From Pseudomonas fulva (GTDB taxonomy: Bacteria > Pseudomonadota > Gammaproteobacteria > Pseudomonadales > Pseudomonadaceae), in NCBI RefSeq assembly GCF_023517795.1, contig NZ_CP082928.1, positions 2,604,001 through 2,668,000 of the forward strand: a stretch of 64,000 nucleotides of DNA, in the 5' to 3' direction. Positions 9,413 to 19,032 of this stretch are shown piece by piece. A program made the position numbers and the translations under genes. Position 1 is the first letter of the stretch, and every line of letters begins with the position of its first letter. The notes beneath the pieces are model-generated. The model made no database searches and was not told where the DNA came from. It was given only the letters and a program-made list of their open reading frames with translations.

Positions 9413-10780
9413 ATGACGGCAAACAATGCGAAGACCCAGCAGTGGCAGGCCATGAGCCGTGATCACCACCTGGCGCCCTTCAGTGACTTCAAGCAACTGG
9501 CCGAAAAAGGCCCGCGCATCATCACCCGCGGTGAGGGTGTGCACCTGTGGGACAGCGAAGGCAACAAGATTCTCGATGGCATGGCCGGGCTCTGGTGCCT
9601 GGCCGTAGGCTACGGTCGTGAGGAACTGGTCGAGGCGGCCAGCAAGCAGATGCGCGAGCTGCCCTTCTACAACACCTTCTTCCAGACCGCGCACCCGCCG
9701 GTGCTGGAGCTGGCCAAGGCGCTCGCCGAGGTGACGCCGGCCGGTATGAACCACGTGTTCTTCACCGGCTCGGGCTCGGAAGGCAACGACACCATGCTGC
9801 GCATGGTCCGCCACTACTGGGCGCTCAAGGGCAAACCGGCGAAGAAGGTGGTGATCGCCCGCGAGAACGGCTATCACGGCTCCACCGTCGCTGGCGCCAG
9901 CCTGGGCGGCATGAAGGGCATGCACGAGCAGGGCGACCTGCCGATTCCGGGCATCGTGCACATCGCCCAGCCGTACTGGTTCGGCGAGGGCGGCGACATG
10001 AGCCCGGAAGCCTTCGGTATCTGGGCCGCCGACGAGCTGGAGAAGAAGATTCTCGAGGTCGGCGAAGACAACGTCGCGGCCTTCCTGGCCGAGCCCATCC
10101 AGGGCGCCGGTGGGGTGATCATCCCTCCGGACAGCTATTGGCCGCGGGTGCGCGAGATTCTCGCCAAGTACGACATCCTCTTCGTCGCCGACGAGGTGAT
10201 CTGCGGTTTCGGCCGTACCGGTGAGTGGTTTGGCAGCGATTACTACGGCAACACGCCGGACATGATGACCATCGCCAAGGGCCTGACCTCCGGCTACGTG
10301 CCGATGGGTGGCCTGGTGGTGCGTGACGAGATCGTCCAGGTGCTCAACGAGGGTGGCGATTTCAACCACGGCTTCACCTATTCCGGGCATCCGGTGGCGG
10401 CGGCGGTGGCGCTGGAGAACATTCGAATTCTGCGCGAAGAAAAGATCATCGAGCGGGTCAGAGAAGAAACGGCACCGTATTTGCAGAAGCGACTGCGCGA
10501 GCTGGCCGATCATCCATTGGTCGGCGAGGTGCGCGGCGTGGGCATGCTGGGCGCCATCGAACTGGTGAAGGACAAGGCGACCCGCGGGCGTTATCCGAGC
10601 GACAAGGCGGTGGGCATGATCTGCCGCGGGCACTGTTTCGAGAACGGTCTGATCATGCGCGCCGTGGGCGACACCATGATCATTTCGCCGCCGCTGGTGA
10701 TCAGCAAGAGCGAGATCGACGAGCTGGTGGAAAAGGCCCGTAAATGCCTGGATCTCACCGCCCGTGCTTTACTGGCCTGA
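9413..10780 (+). CDS. spuC: Polyamine:pyruvate aminotransferase
   Basis: A 455-residue class III PLP transaminase that moves the amino group of putrescine, spermidine or cadaverine to pyruvate, giving the aminoaldehyde and alanine. The expected blocks are [31 protein letters not shown], the [14 protein letters not shown] loop and the PLP lysine K289 in [10 protein letters not shown]. The ATG at 9413 has GAGGTGA 3-9 bases upstream; a GTG two codons earlier lies inside that ribosome site and is rejected. It offers a second route of polyamine breakdown beside gamma-glutamylation. Confidence 0.93.
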   Translation: MTANNAKTQQWQAMSRDHHLAPFSDFKQLAEKGPRIITRGEGVHLWDSEGNKILDGMAGLWCLAVGYGREELVEAASKQMRELPFYNTFFQTAHPPVLELAKALAEVTPAGMNHVFFTGSGSEGNDTMLRMVRHYWALKGKPAKKVVIARENGYHGSTVAGASLGGMKGMHEQGDLPIPGIVHIAQPYWFGEGGDMSPEAFGIWAADELEKKILEVGEDNVAAFLAEPIQGAGGVIIPPDSYWPRVREILAKYDILFVADEVICGFGRTGEWFGSDYYGNTPDMMTIAKGLTSGYVPMGGLVVRDEIVQVLNEGGDFNHGFTYSGHPVAAAVALENIRILREEKIIERVREETAPYLQKRLRELADHPLVGEVRGVGMLGAIELVKDKATRGRYPSDKAVGMICRGHCFENGLIMRAVGDTMIISPPLVISKSEIDELVEKARKCLDLTARALLA

Positions 10781-10946
10781 CGGCCGTCGTGCGCTTTCGC
10801 ACGCAGCGACAGTCGGGTGTAATCAATTGCCTGTGAGGGCTTGAGCGATGGGGCTGTTATCGCCAGACTTGCCGGCCAAAAAAACGGGCCCAGCCGCGAA
10901 GAACGGCGGCCCGGTTAATCGACATCACATAAGGGAGCTGAACCGC

Positions 10947-12047
10947 ATGATCAAGACTTTCGGCAAGACTCTGCTGGCGGTGACGCTGGCCGGCGCCGTG
11001 GCCGGTATGGCGCAGGCAGATGGCAAGGTATTGAACGTCTACAACTGGTCGGACTACATCGCCGCGGATACCGTGGCCAAGTTCACCAAGGAGACCGGTA
11101 TCAAGGTCACCTACGACGTCTTCGACTCCAACGAAACCCTGGAAGCCAAGTTGTTCGCTGGCAAGTCCGGCTACGACATCGTGGTGCCGTCCAACAACTT
11201 CCTGGCCAAGCATATCAAGGCCAAGGTCTATCAGCCGCTGGACAAGTCCAAGCTGCCGAACTGGGAGAACCTGGACAAGAACCTGCTGAAAACCGTCGAG
11301 GTCAGCGACCCGGGCAACCAGTACGCCTTCCCGTACATGTGGGGCTCGATCGGCATCGGCTTCAACCCGGAGAAGGTCAAGGCCGCGCTTGGCGACAACG
11401 CGCCGGTGGATTCCTGGGACCTGCTGTTCAAGCCCGAGAACATCGAGAAGCTGAAGGCCTGTGGCGTGTCGTTCCTCGACTCGCCGACCGAGATCCTGCC
11501 GATCGCCCTGCAGTATCTGGGTTACGACCCAACCAGCACCGATCCGAAGCAGCTCAAGGAAGCCGAGGCGCTGTTCCTGAAGATCCGCCCGTCGGTCACC
11601 TACTTCCACTCGTCCAAGTACATCTCCGATCTGGCCAACGGCAACCTCTGCGTGGCCGTGGGTTACTCGGGTGACGTCTACCAGGCCAAGGCCCGTGCCG
11701 AAGAGGCCGGTGGCAAGGTCAAGGTGTCCTACAACATTCCGAAGGAAGGCGCCGGTACCTTCTTCGACATGGTGGCCATCCCCGCCGATGCGGAAAACGT
11801 CGAGTCGGCCTATGCCTTCATGAACTTCCTGATGAAGCCGGAAATCATGGCCGAGATCACCAACGAAGTGCACTTCCCCAACGGCAACGCGAAAGCCACG
11901 CCGCTGGTCGACGAAGCCATTCGCAACGACCCGGGCGTGTACCCGACCCAGGAAACCATGGGCAAGCTGTACGCCTTCCCGGATCTGCCGCCGGCCGCCC
12001 AGCGCGCCATGACCCGCAGCTGGACGAAGATCAAGTCCGGCCGCTGA
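10947..12047 (+). CDS. spuD: Putrescine-preferring periplasmic binding protein
   Basis: A 366-residue solute-binding protein with signal peptide ending near GMAQA-DG. Polyamine-pocket motifs are [35 protein letters not shown] and FFDM. The ATG has AAGGGAG ten bases before. It is a close paralogue of SpuE, 149 bases downstream; both end in [11 protein letters not shown]. In P. aeruginosa SpuD prefers putrescine and SpuE spermidine; the assignment here rests on gene order and similarity. Confidence 0.9.
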   Translation: MIKTFGKTLLAVTLAGAVAGMAQADGKVLNVYNWSDYIAADTVAKFTKETGIKVTYDVFDSNETLEAKLFAGKSGYDIVVPSNNFLAKHIKAKVYQPLDKSKLPNWENLDKNLLKTVEVSDPGNQYAFPYMWGSIGIGFNPEKVKAALGDNAPVDSWDLLFKPENIEKLKACGVSFLDSPTEILPIALQYLGYDPTSTDPKQLKEAEALFLKIRPSVTYFHSSKYISDLANGNLCVAVGYSGDVYQAKARAEEAGGKVKVSYNIPKEGAGTFFDMVAIPADAENVESAYAFMNFLMKPEIMAEITNEVHFPNGNAKATPLVDEAIRNDPGVYPTQETMGKLYAFPDLPPAAQRAMTRSWTKIKSGR

Positions 12048-12055
12048 TGCCGATA

Positions 12056-12111
12056 ACCGCGGTGCCTGGCGCCGCGGTCTGCGCTCATGGGCAAGGGGCG
12101 GATCGCCGCCC
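12056..12111. other. GC-rich hairpins between spuD and spuE
   Basis: ACCGCGG/CCGCGGT (12056-12078) and GGGCGG/CCGCCC (12096-12111) can form two stem-loops after the spuD stop. Neither has a T tract, so they look more like mRNA 3'-end protection or processing elements than terminators. Confidence 0.4.
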
Positions 12112-12175
12112 GTCGAGTGCCGCGCCGCTGTCGTGGCGCTCCCCCGAATCGCGATACGTCACCTGCGGGTGATGA

Positions 12176-13291
<1,116 letters not shown>

Positions 13292-13302
13292 TGAACCCTT
13301 TA

Positions 13303-13331
13303 GCGCCCGGCCCTCGCCGGGCGCCATTTTT
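13303..13331 (+). terminator. Terminator-like hairpin between spuE and spuF
   Basis: A perfect 9-bp GC stem (GCGCCCGGC / GCCGGGCGC) with a CCTC loop is followed by CATTTTTAC. It ends about 18 bases before the spuF start. It probably lets the binding proteins be made in excess over the importer by partial termination. Confidence 0.7.
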
Positions 13332-13348
13332 ACTGCGGGAGTTTGGTA

Positions 13349-14503
13349 ATGGCAGTTGCTTCCAGTACCTATAAGAAGGTCATCGAGGGCAGCCAGCAAC
13401 CCAAAGAGGTGCTGGTCAAGATCGAGCGCGTAACCAAGAAGTTCGACGAAACCGTCGCGGTCGACGATGTCTCGCTGACCATCAACAAGGGCGAGATCTT
13501 CGCCCTGCTCGGGGGCTCCGGCTCGGGCAAGTCGACCCTGCTGCGCATGCTCGCCGGGTTCGAACGACCCACCGAGGGGCGTATCTACCTCGACGGCCAG
13601 GACATTACCGAACTGCCGCCCTACGATCGACCGATCAACATGATGTTCCAGTCCTACGCGCTGTTCCCGCACATGAGCGTGGCGGACAATATCGCCTTCG
13701 GCCTCAAGCAGGACAGGATGTCCAAGGCCGAGATCGACGAGCGCGTGGCCGAGATGCTCAAGCTGGTGCACATGACCCAGTACGCCAAGCGCAAGCCGCA
13801 CCAGCTCTCCGGCGGCCAGCGCCAGCGCGTGGCCCTGGCCCGCTCCCTGGCCAAGCGGCCCAAGCTGCTGCTGCTCGACGAACCCATGGGCGCCCTGGAC
13901 AAGAAGCTGCGTTCGCAGATGCAGCTCGAATTGGTGGAGATCATCGAGCGCGTGGGCGTGACCTGCGTGATGGTCACCCACGACCAGGAAGAGGCCATGA
14001 CCATGGCCCAGCGCATCGCCATCATGCACCTGGGCTGGATCGCCCAGATCGGCAGCCCGATCGACGTCTACGAGACGCCGGCTAGCCGCCTGGTCTGCGA
14101 GTTCATCGGCAACGTCAACCTGTTCGACGGGCAGATCGTCCACGACGATACCGACCACGCGGTGATCGACTGCCCGCAGCTGGACAAGCCCATCTACATC
14201 GGTCACGGCATCAGCACCCGCGCCCAGGAGACCCAGGTCACCTACGCCCTGCGCCCGGAAAAGCTGTTGATGGCCACCCAGTTGCCGGCCGATCACGAGC
14301 ACCCGGACTACAACTGGAGCCACGGCATCGTGCACGACATCGCCTACCTGGGCGGCCACTCGGTGTACTACGTCAAGCTGACTTCCGGGCAGATCGTCCA
14401 GTGTTTCATCGCCAACGCCGAGCGTCGTGGCAAGCGGCCGACCTGGGATGAGCCCGTGGTGGTGTTCTGGGAAGACGACAGCGGCGTGGTATTGCAATCA
14501 TGA
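13349..14503 (+). CDS. spuF: Polyamine ABC importer ATPase
   Basis: A 384-residue PotA-type ATPase powering polyamine import. Walker A GGSGSGKST, Q loop MMFQSYALFPHM, signature LSGGQRQRV, Walker B LLLLDEPMGALD and the H-loop MVTHDQ are all present. A TOBE regulatory domain fills the last 120 or so residues. ATG at 13349 follows GGAG by 8 bases; TTG two codons upstream is less likely. It overlaps spuG by 4 bases (ATGA), so expression is coupled. Confidence 0.93.
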   Translation: MAVASSTYKKVIEGSQQPKEVLVKIERVTKKFDETVAVDDVSLTINKGEIFALLGGSGSGKSTLLRMLAGFERPTEGRIYLDGQDITELPPYDRPINMMFQSYALFPHMSVADNIAFGLKQDRMSKAEIDERVAEMLKLVHMTQYAKRKPHQLSGGQRQRVALARSLAKRPKLLLLDEPMGALDKKLRSQMQLELVEIIERVGVTCVMVTHDQEEAMTMAQRIAIMHLGWIAQIGSPIDVYETPASRLVCEFIGNVNLFDGQIVHDDTDHAVIDCPQLDKPIYIGHGISTRAQETQVTYALRPEKLLMATQLPADHEHPDYNWSHGIVHDIAYLGGHSVYYVKLTSGQIVQCFIANAERRGKRPTWDEPVVVFWEDDSGVVLQS

Positions 14504-15408
14504 AGATGAGCAGCCTGACCAAGCGTATGCCTAACGGCCGACACCTGGTGATCGGCATTCCGTTCATCTGGCTGTTCCTGTTCTTCCTGCTGCCCTTCGT
14601 GATCGTGCTGAAGATCAGCTTCGCCGAAGCCGACGTGGCTATCCCGCCGTACACGCAAATCTACACCTGGGTGGACAATACCCTGCAGGTGGTACTGAAC
14701 CTGGGCAACTACATCTTCCTTACCGAAGACGAGTTGTACCTGGCTGCCTACCTGGGTTCGCTGAAGATCGCCTTTTTCAGCACCCTGGCCTGTCTGCTGA
14801 TCGGCTACCCGATGGCCTATGCCATCGCCCGGGCCAGGAAGGAAACCCAGACGGTCCTGCTGCTGCTGGTGATGATGCCGACCTGGACCGCGATCCTGAT
14901 CCGCGTCTACGCCTGGATGGGCATTCTCAGCAACAACGGCCTGCTCAACGGCTTCCTGCAGAGCATCGGCCTGATCGACGCACCGCTGCAGATCCTCAAC
15001 ACCAACACCGCGGTGTACATCGGTATCGTCTACTCGTACCTGCCCTTCATGATCCTGCCGCTGTTCGCCAACCTGGTGAAGCACGACCAGAGCCTGCTCG
15101 AAGCGGCCTCGGACCTGGGATCGAGCAACTTCAACAGCTTCTGGAAGATCACCGTGCCGCTGTCCAGGAACGGCATCATCGCCGGCTGCATGCTGGTGTT
15201 CATCCCGGTGGTCGGCGAGTTCGTGATCCCCGAGCTGCTCGGCGGACCGGAAACCCTGATGATCGGCAAGGTGCTGTGGCAGGAGTTCTTCAACAACCGC
15301 GACTGGCCGGTGGCTTCCGCGCTGGCGGTGGTGATGCTGGCGATCCTGTTGGTGCCGATCATTCTGTTCAACCGTAACCAAGCTAAAGAGCTGGAGGGAC
15401 GCGTATGA
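14500..15408 (+). CDS. spuG: Polyamine ABC importer permease
   Basis: A 302-residue inner-membrane permease of the PotB/PotH family with about six membrane helices and the EAA loop (EAASDLGSSNFNSFWKITVPLS). The C-terminus ...QAKELEGRV is repeated in the mini-ORF that follows. Starts in a 4-base overlap with spuF. With SpuH it forms the transmembrane channel served by SpuD/SpuE. Confidence 0.92.
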   Translation: MKMSSLTKRMPNGRHLVIGIPFIWLFLFFLLPFVIVLKISFAEADVAIPPYTQIYTWVDNTLQVVLNLGNYIFLTEDELYLAAYLGSLKIAFFSTLACLLIGYPMAYAIARARKETQTVLLLLVMMPTWTAILIRVYAWMGILSNNGLLNGFLQSIGLIDAPLQILNTNTAVYIGIVYSYLPFMILPLFANLVKHDQSLLEAASDLGSSNFNSFWKITVPLSRNGIIAGCMLVFIPVVGEFVIPELLGGPETLMIGKVLWQEFFNNRDWPVASALAVVMLAILLVPIILFNRNQAKELEGRV

Positions 15409-15484
15409 CTCTGCATAGCACGCGTCAAGGATCATTCTGTTCAACCGGCTCTTCACCCACAGGCCGGGCCAAAGAGCTGGAGGG
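15357..15484 (+). repeat. Imperfect tandem duplication of the spuG 3' end
   Basis: GATCATTCTGTTCAACCG occurs at 15357-15374 and 15430-15447, and AAAGAGCTGGAGGG at 15385-15398 and 15471-15484, in the same order. The spacer is 10 bases in copy one and 23 in copy two. Each copy ends with the same ribosome-binding sequence followed by ATGA. It looks like a local duplication that pushed spuH away from spuG. Confidence 0.85.
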
Positions 15485-15494
15485 CCGGGTATGA
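15405..15494 (+). CDS. 29-residue mini-ORF bridging spuG and spuH
   Basis: ATG at 15405 overlaps the spuG stop (ATGA), and the TGA at 15492-15494 overlaps the spuH start (ATGA). A GGAGGG ribosome site precedes the ATG by 6 bases. The product would start MTLHSTRQGSF and end RAKELEGRV, the same tail as SpuG. It was born from the duplicated spuG end and probably serves only to carry ribosomes from spuG to spuH. A function for the peptide itself is not indicated. Confidence 0.55.
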   Translation: MTLHSTRQGSFCSTGSSPTGRAKELEGRV

Positions 15495-16366
15495 AGCATT
15501 TCCGTTTCTCCACGCTGATGCTGTGGGTCGGCCTGTTGTTCATCTACCTGCCGATGGTCATTCTGGTGATCTACTCGTTCAACGAGTCGCGCCTGGTAAC
15601 GGTGTGGGGCGGCTGGTCGACCAAGTGGTACTGGAGCCTGCTCGACGACCGCCAGTTGATGGGCGCCGTATGGCGCTCTCTGGAGATTGCCCTCTATACG
15701 GCGATTGCCGCGGTGGCGCTGGGTACGCTGGCGGCCTTCGTGCTGACCCGCATCAGCCGCTTCAAGGGCCGCACCCTGTTCGGCGGCCTGGTCACTGCGC
15801 CGCTGGTGATGCCGGAGGTGATCACCGGTCTGTCGCTGCTGCTGCTGTTCGTAGCCATGGCGCAACTGATTGGCTGGCCGGCAGAGCGTGGCATGATGAC
15901 CATCTGGATCGCCCACACCACCTTCTGTTCGGCCTATGTGGCCGTGGTGGTGTCGGCACGCCTGCGCGAGCTGGATCTGTCCATCGAGGAAGCCGCCATG
16001 GACCTCGGCGCGCGGCCGTGGAAGGTGTTCTTCCTGATCACCATCCCGATGATCGCGCCCTCGTTGATGGCGGGCGGCATGATGTCCTTCGCGCTGTCGC
16101 TCGATGACCTGGTGCTGGCCAGTTTCGTGTCCGGCCCTGGCGCCACCACGCTGCCCATGGAGGTGTTCTCCAAGGTGCGCCTGGGCGTGACGCCGGCAAT
16201 CAACGCCATCGCCAGCCTGATCCTGCTGGCGGTGTCGCTGGCCACCTTCCTGGTGTGGTTCTTCACCCACCGCGCCGAGGAACGCCGTCGCAAGGCGATC
16301 CAGCAGGTCATGGAAGAAAGCCAGAACGCCATCGGTAGCCGCCCGGAGGCCAAGCCGGCGCACTGA
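15491..16366 (+). CDS. spuH: Polyamine ABC importer permease
   Basis: A 291-residue PotC/PotI-type inner-membrane permease with about six helices and the EAA loop (EEAAMDLGARPWKVFFLITIP). The ribosome site GGAGGG lies 6 bases before the ATG inside the duplicated spuG tail. The gene closes the spu block and is followed by a terminator at 16387. Partner of SpuG in the importer. Confidence 0.92.
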   Translation: MKHFRFSTLMLWVGLLFIYLPMVILVIYSFNESRLVTVWGGWSTKWYWSLLDDRQLMGAVWRSLEIALYTAIAAVALGTLAAFVLTRISRFKGRTLFGGLVTAPLVMPEVITGLSLLLLFVAMAQLIGWPAERGMMTIWIAHTTFCSAYVAVVVSARLRELDLSIEEAAMDLGARPWKVFFLITIPMIAPSLMAGGMMSFALSLDDLVLASFVSGPGATTLPMEVFSKVRLGVTPAINAIASLILLAVSLATFLVWFFTHRAEERRRKAIQQVMEESQNAIGSRPEAKPAH

Positions 16367-16386
16367 ATCAGCTGAGCTGCAAGACG

Positions 16387-16422
16387 ATGCCCGCCACTGC
16401 GCAAGCAGGGCGGGCATTTTCA
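16387..16422 (+). terminator. Terminator after spuH
   Basis: A perfect 9-bp stem ATGCCCGCC / GGCGGGCAT with a 13-base loop is followed by TTTTCATTT. It lies 20 bases after the spuH stop and ends the spu transcript. Confidence 0.75.
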
Positions 16423-16791
16423 TTTCCGGCAGTGGCTGGCGATGATTGCACCATCCGCCAGAGTCTGTTCACCAGCGTTTTGGGCGACATTAGAAAGACT
16501 GCAACAAGGCAAGAGCAGCCGTTCGCTGGTCCATTGTGGGAGCGGGCCATGCGCGCGAAAAATCGCGGGCATGGACTGGGCGTCCCCGCCCGCTCCCACA
16601 GCTACTGCGCCGATGACTACTTCCGTCTTTTTGCAGGCACAACGCTGAAAGTCGGGCCGAAAGGTCATGAGCAGGCCATCAGGGAGGCTGGTGACGCGGG
16701 CTGGAAGCGCTTGCCACGCAGTCATCAAGCTGCACCCGGCAATCAGTCAGCGCGGGTTGCCCTGCCGAGGCAAGGAGAAGGTAGAAATGAA
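16423..16791. other. Intergenic stretch between spuH and betT
   Basis: No gene is supported here. Apart from the REP-like element at 16535-16600, I see nothing recognisable. Both flanking genes converge on it and each has its own terminator. Confidence 0.6.
16535..16600. repeat. REP-like inverted pair
   Basis: TGTGGGAGCGGG (16535-16546) and its exact complement CCCGCTCCCACA (16589-16600) flank 42 bases. TGTGGGAGCGGGC is the typical core of Pseudomonas repetitive extragenic palindromes, usually mobilised by RAYT transposases. A single pair lies in a convergent intergenic region, as usual for these elements. Confidence 0.75.
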
Positions 16792-16820
16792 AACGCCCGG
16801 GCTATCACGGCCCGGGCGTT
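16792..16820 (-). terminator. Terminator after the BCCT transporter gene
   Basis: A 10-bp perfect stem AACGCCCGGG / CCCGGGCGTT with a 9-base loop; on the minus strand it is followed by a TTTTCATTT tract. Starts about 18 bases past the transporter stop. Confidence 0.75.
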
Positions 16821-16837
16821 CTGGTTACTGCAGAGGC

Positions 16838-18811
16838 TTAGCGCGTCAGGTGCAGGAAGTGCATATGGCGCTCGTACTGGTCGAGGATGTCGCCGATCAC
16901 CTCCTCACGGTTCCAGCCCATCACGTCGTAATCCTGGCCGCCTTCGTTGAGGTGCACCTCGGCGCGGAAGTACTTGCGCTCCTCGTTGGAGTCATCGCGG
17001 GTGTCACGCAGGGCGAAGCTTGGCTGGATCAGGGCGCGGGGGCGTACCTGATACTGGAAGTCCGCTTCGGCGCCATGGCTGACCGACAGCGTGACACGAC
17101 CGTCGTCGCCGCTTTCGACCTGGGCTTCACGGCCCTGCTTGCGCATTTCCTCGGCCACCTGCTGGCAGGCAGGCAGCACCGTTTCGGCGATGAAGCGGTT
17201 GACGTGGGAGCGGCGCGGCAGCATCACCATGCTGCGCAGGCGGCGTTGCCAGCCGCCAGGGCTCGAGGCGCCACGGGGGCTGAGGGCAACCTGATCGCGC
17301 AGGTTGCGTTTGGCCGCATCGATCTGCAGGGCGCGCAGCAGGCCCCACATCGAGGCCATCAGGGCGATCACGAAGGGCAGGGCGCTGGCGATGGTGGCCG
17401 TCTGCAGCGCCTTGAGGCCGTCGGCCAGCAGCAGCGAAGCGGCCACCACGGCCATCAGCGCGGCCCAGAAGATACGCTGCCACACCGGTGTCTGGTCGTG
17501 GCCGCCGGAGGCCAGCATGTCCACCACCATGGCCCCGGAGTCCGCCGAGGTGACGAAGAACACCACGATCATCAGCACCGCGATCTGCGAGAGGATCATC
17601 GACAGTGGGAAGTGTTCGAGGAACGCGAACAGCGCCAGGGAGCTGTCCTGGTTCACCGCTTCGGCCAGGTCGGTAATCCCGTCGACGAGAATCATGTGAA
17701 TCGCGGTGTCGCCGAACACCGTCATCCACAGCAGGGTGAAGCCGGCCGGCACCACCAGCACGCCGCTGATGAACTGGCGGATGGTGCGGCCACGGGAAAT
17801 CCGTGCGATGAACAGGCCCACGAACGGCGACCAGGACAGCCACCAGCCCCAGTAGAACAGGGTCCAGCCACCGATCCAGTCAGTCGGCTCGTAGGCATAC
17901 AGGTTGAAGGTCTTGCTGACGATCTCCGACAGGTAGCCGCCGGTGTTCTGCACGAAGGTCTGCATGATGAACACGGTCGGGCCGAGTACCAGCACGATCA
18001 GCAGCAGGCCCACGGCGAGCAGCATGTTCAGCTCGGACAGGCGGCGGATGCCCTTGTCCAGGCCGCTGACCACGGAGATGGTCGCCAGCAGCATGGTGAA
18101 GATCAGCAGGCCGATCTGCACCGTGGTGGTGGTGGGCAGGCCGTACAGATGGTTCAGGCCGGTGTTGATCTGCAGCACGCCGTAGCCCAGCGAGGTGGCC
18201 ACGCCGAGCACGGTGCCGATGACCGCGAAGATGTCCACCGCATGGCCGATGGGGCCGTAGATGCGGTCGCCGATCAGCGGGTACAGCGCCGAGCGCAGGG
18301 TCAGCGGCAGGTTATGCCGGAACGCGAAATAGGCGAGGATCAAGGCGACGATGGCGTAGATCGCCCAGGCGTGCAGGCCCCAGTGGAAGAAGGTCAGCTT
18401 CATCGCTTCCTTCGCCGCGGTGACGGTCTGCGGGTCGCCCACTGGCGGGTCGATGAAGTGCATGACCGGCTCGGCCACGCCAAAGAACATCAGGCCGATG
18501 CCCATGCCTGCGCAGAACAGCATGGAGAACCAGGTGGTGTTGTTGTATTCGGGCTCGCTGTGATCCGGGCCGAGCTTGATGTCGCCGAAGCGGCTCATGG
18601 CCAGGAACACCACGAACAGCAGGATCAATGCGACGGCAAGGATATAGACCCAGCTGGCATTTTCGATGATCCAGGCCTGGGTGGCGCCGAACACGCTCTG
18701 GGCGTTGTCCTTGAATGCCGTGCTGTAGATCACCAGGCAGGCGATCAGGAAGGTCGAGCCGAAGAAAACCGGCGGGTTGAGGGTGGAGCGGGAAGACAGA
18801 TTTGCCCCCAT
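16838..18811 (-). CDS. betT: BCCT-family choline/betaine transporter
   Basis: A 657-residue secondary transporter for quaternary amines (choline, betaine or carnitine). It has about twelve membrane helices, the BCCT signature GMGIGLMFFGVAEP, and the Trp-rich segment FYWGWWLSWSPFVG that lines the substrate path. A long cytoplasmic C-terminal tail (about residues 510-657), as in BetT, is linked to osmotic control in that group. AAGGAG stands 8 bases before the ATG. The position next to yifB matches betT3 of P. aeruginosa. The exact substrate is not decided by sequence. Confidence 0.85.
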   Translation of the reverse strand: MGANLSSRSTLNPPVFFGSTFLIACLVIYSTAFKDNAQSVFGATQAWIIENASWVYILAVALILLFVVFLAMSRFGDIKLGPDHSEPEYNNTTWFSMLFCAGMGIGLMFFGVAEPVMHFIDPPVGDPQTVTAAKEAMKLTFFHWGLHAWAIYAIVALILAYFAFRHNLPLTLRSALYPLIGDRIYGPIGHAVDIFAVIGTVLGVATSLGYGVLQINTGLNHLYGLPTTTTVQIGLLIFTMLLATISVVSGLDKGIRRLSELNMLLAVGLLLIVLVLGPTVFIMQTFVQNTGGYLSEIVSKTFNLYAYEPTDWIGGWTLFYWGWWLSWSPFVGLFIARISRGRTIRQFISGVLVVPAGFTLLWMTVFGDTAIHMILVDGITDLAEAVNQDSSLALFAFLEHFPLSMILSQIAVLMIVVFFVTSADSGAMVVDMLASGGHDQTPVWQRIFWAALMAVVAASLLLADGLKALQTATIASALPFVIALMASMWGLLRALQIDAAKRNLRDQVALSPRGASSPGGWQRRLRSMVMLPRRSHVNRFIAETVLPACQQVAEEMRKQGREAQVESGDDGRVTLSVSHGAEADFQYQVRPRALIQPSFALRDTRDDSNEERKYFRAEVHLNEGGQDYDVMGWNREEVIGDILDQYERHMHFLHLTR

Positions 18812-19032
18812 TGAGCTAGCTCTCCTTGGTCGGAGTCAGTCCATGACGTGCGCATCCTCCACCTCAGCTTAGGCTGGATCGGATGGATGGCAGGATGGAG
18901 AAACGACTCGGGTTTTCGGATGGCCGCCAAAAGCGGAAGGCCCGCGATTGTAGCATTACCGATAGTCGGATTCTTGGCCACGCCTGCTATCGATAGGCCA
19001 TTAGCCGTTTCGTTCAGCTTATTTGCGCAGGC

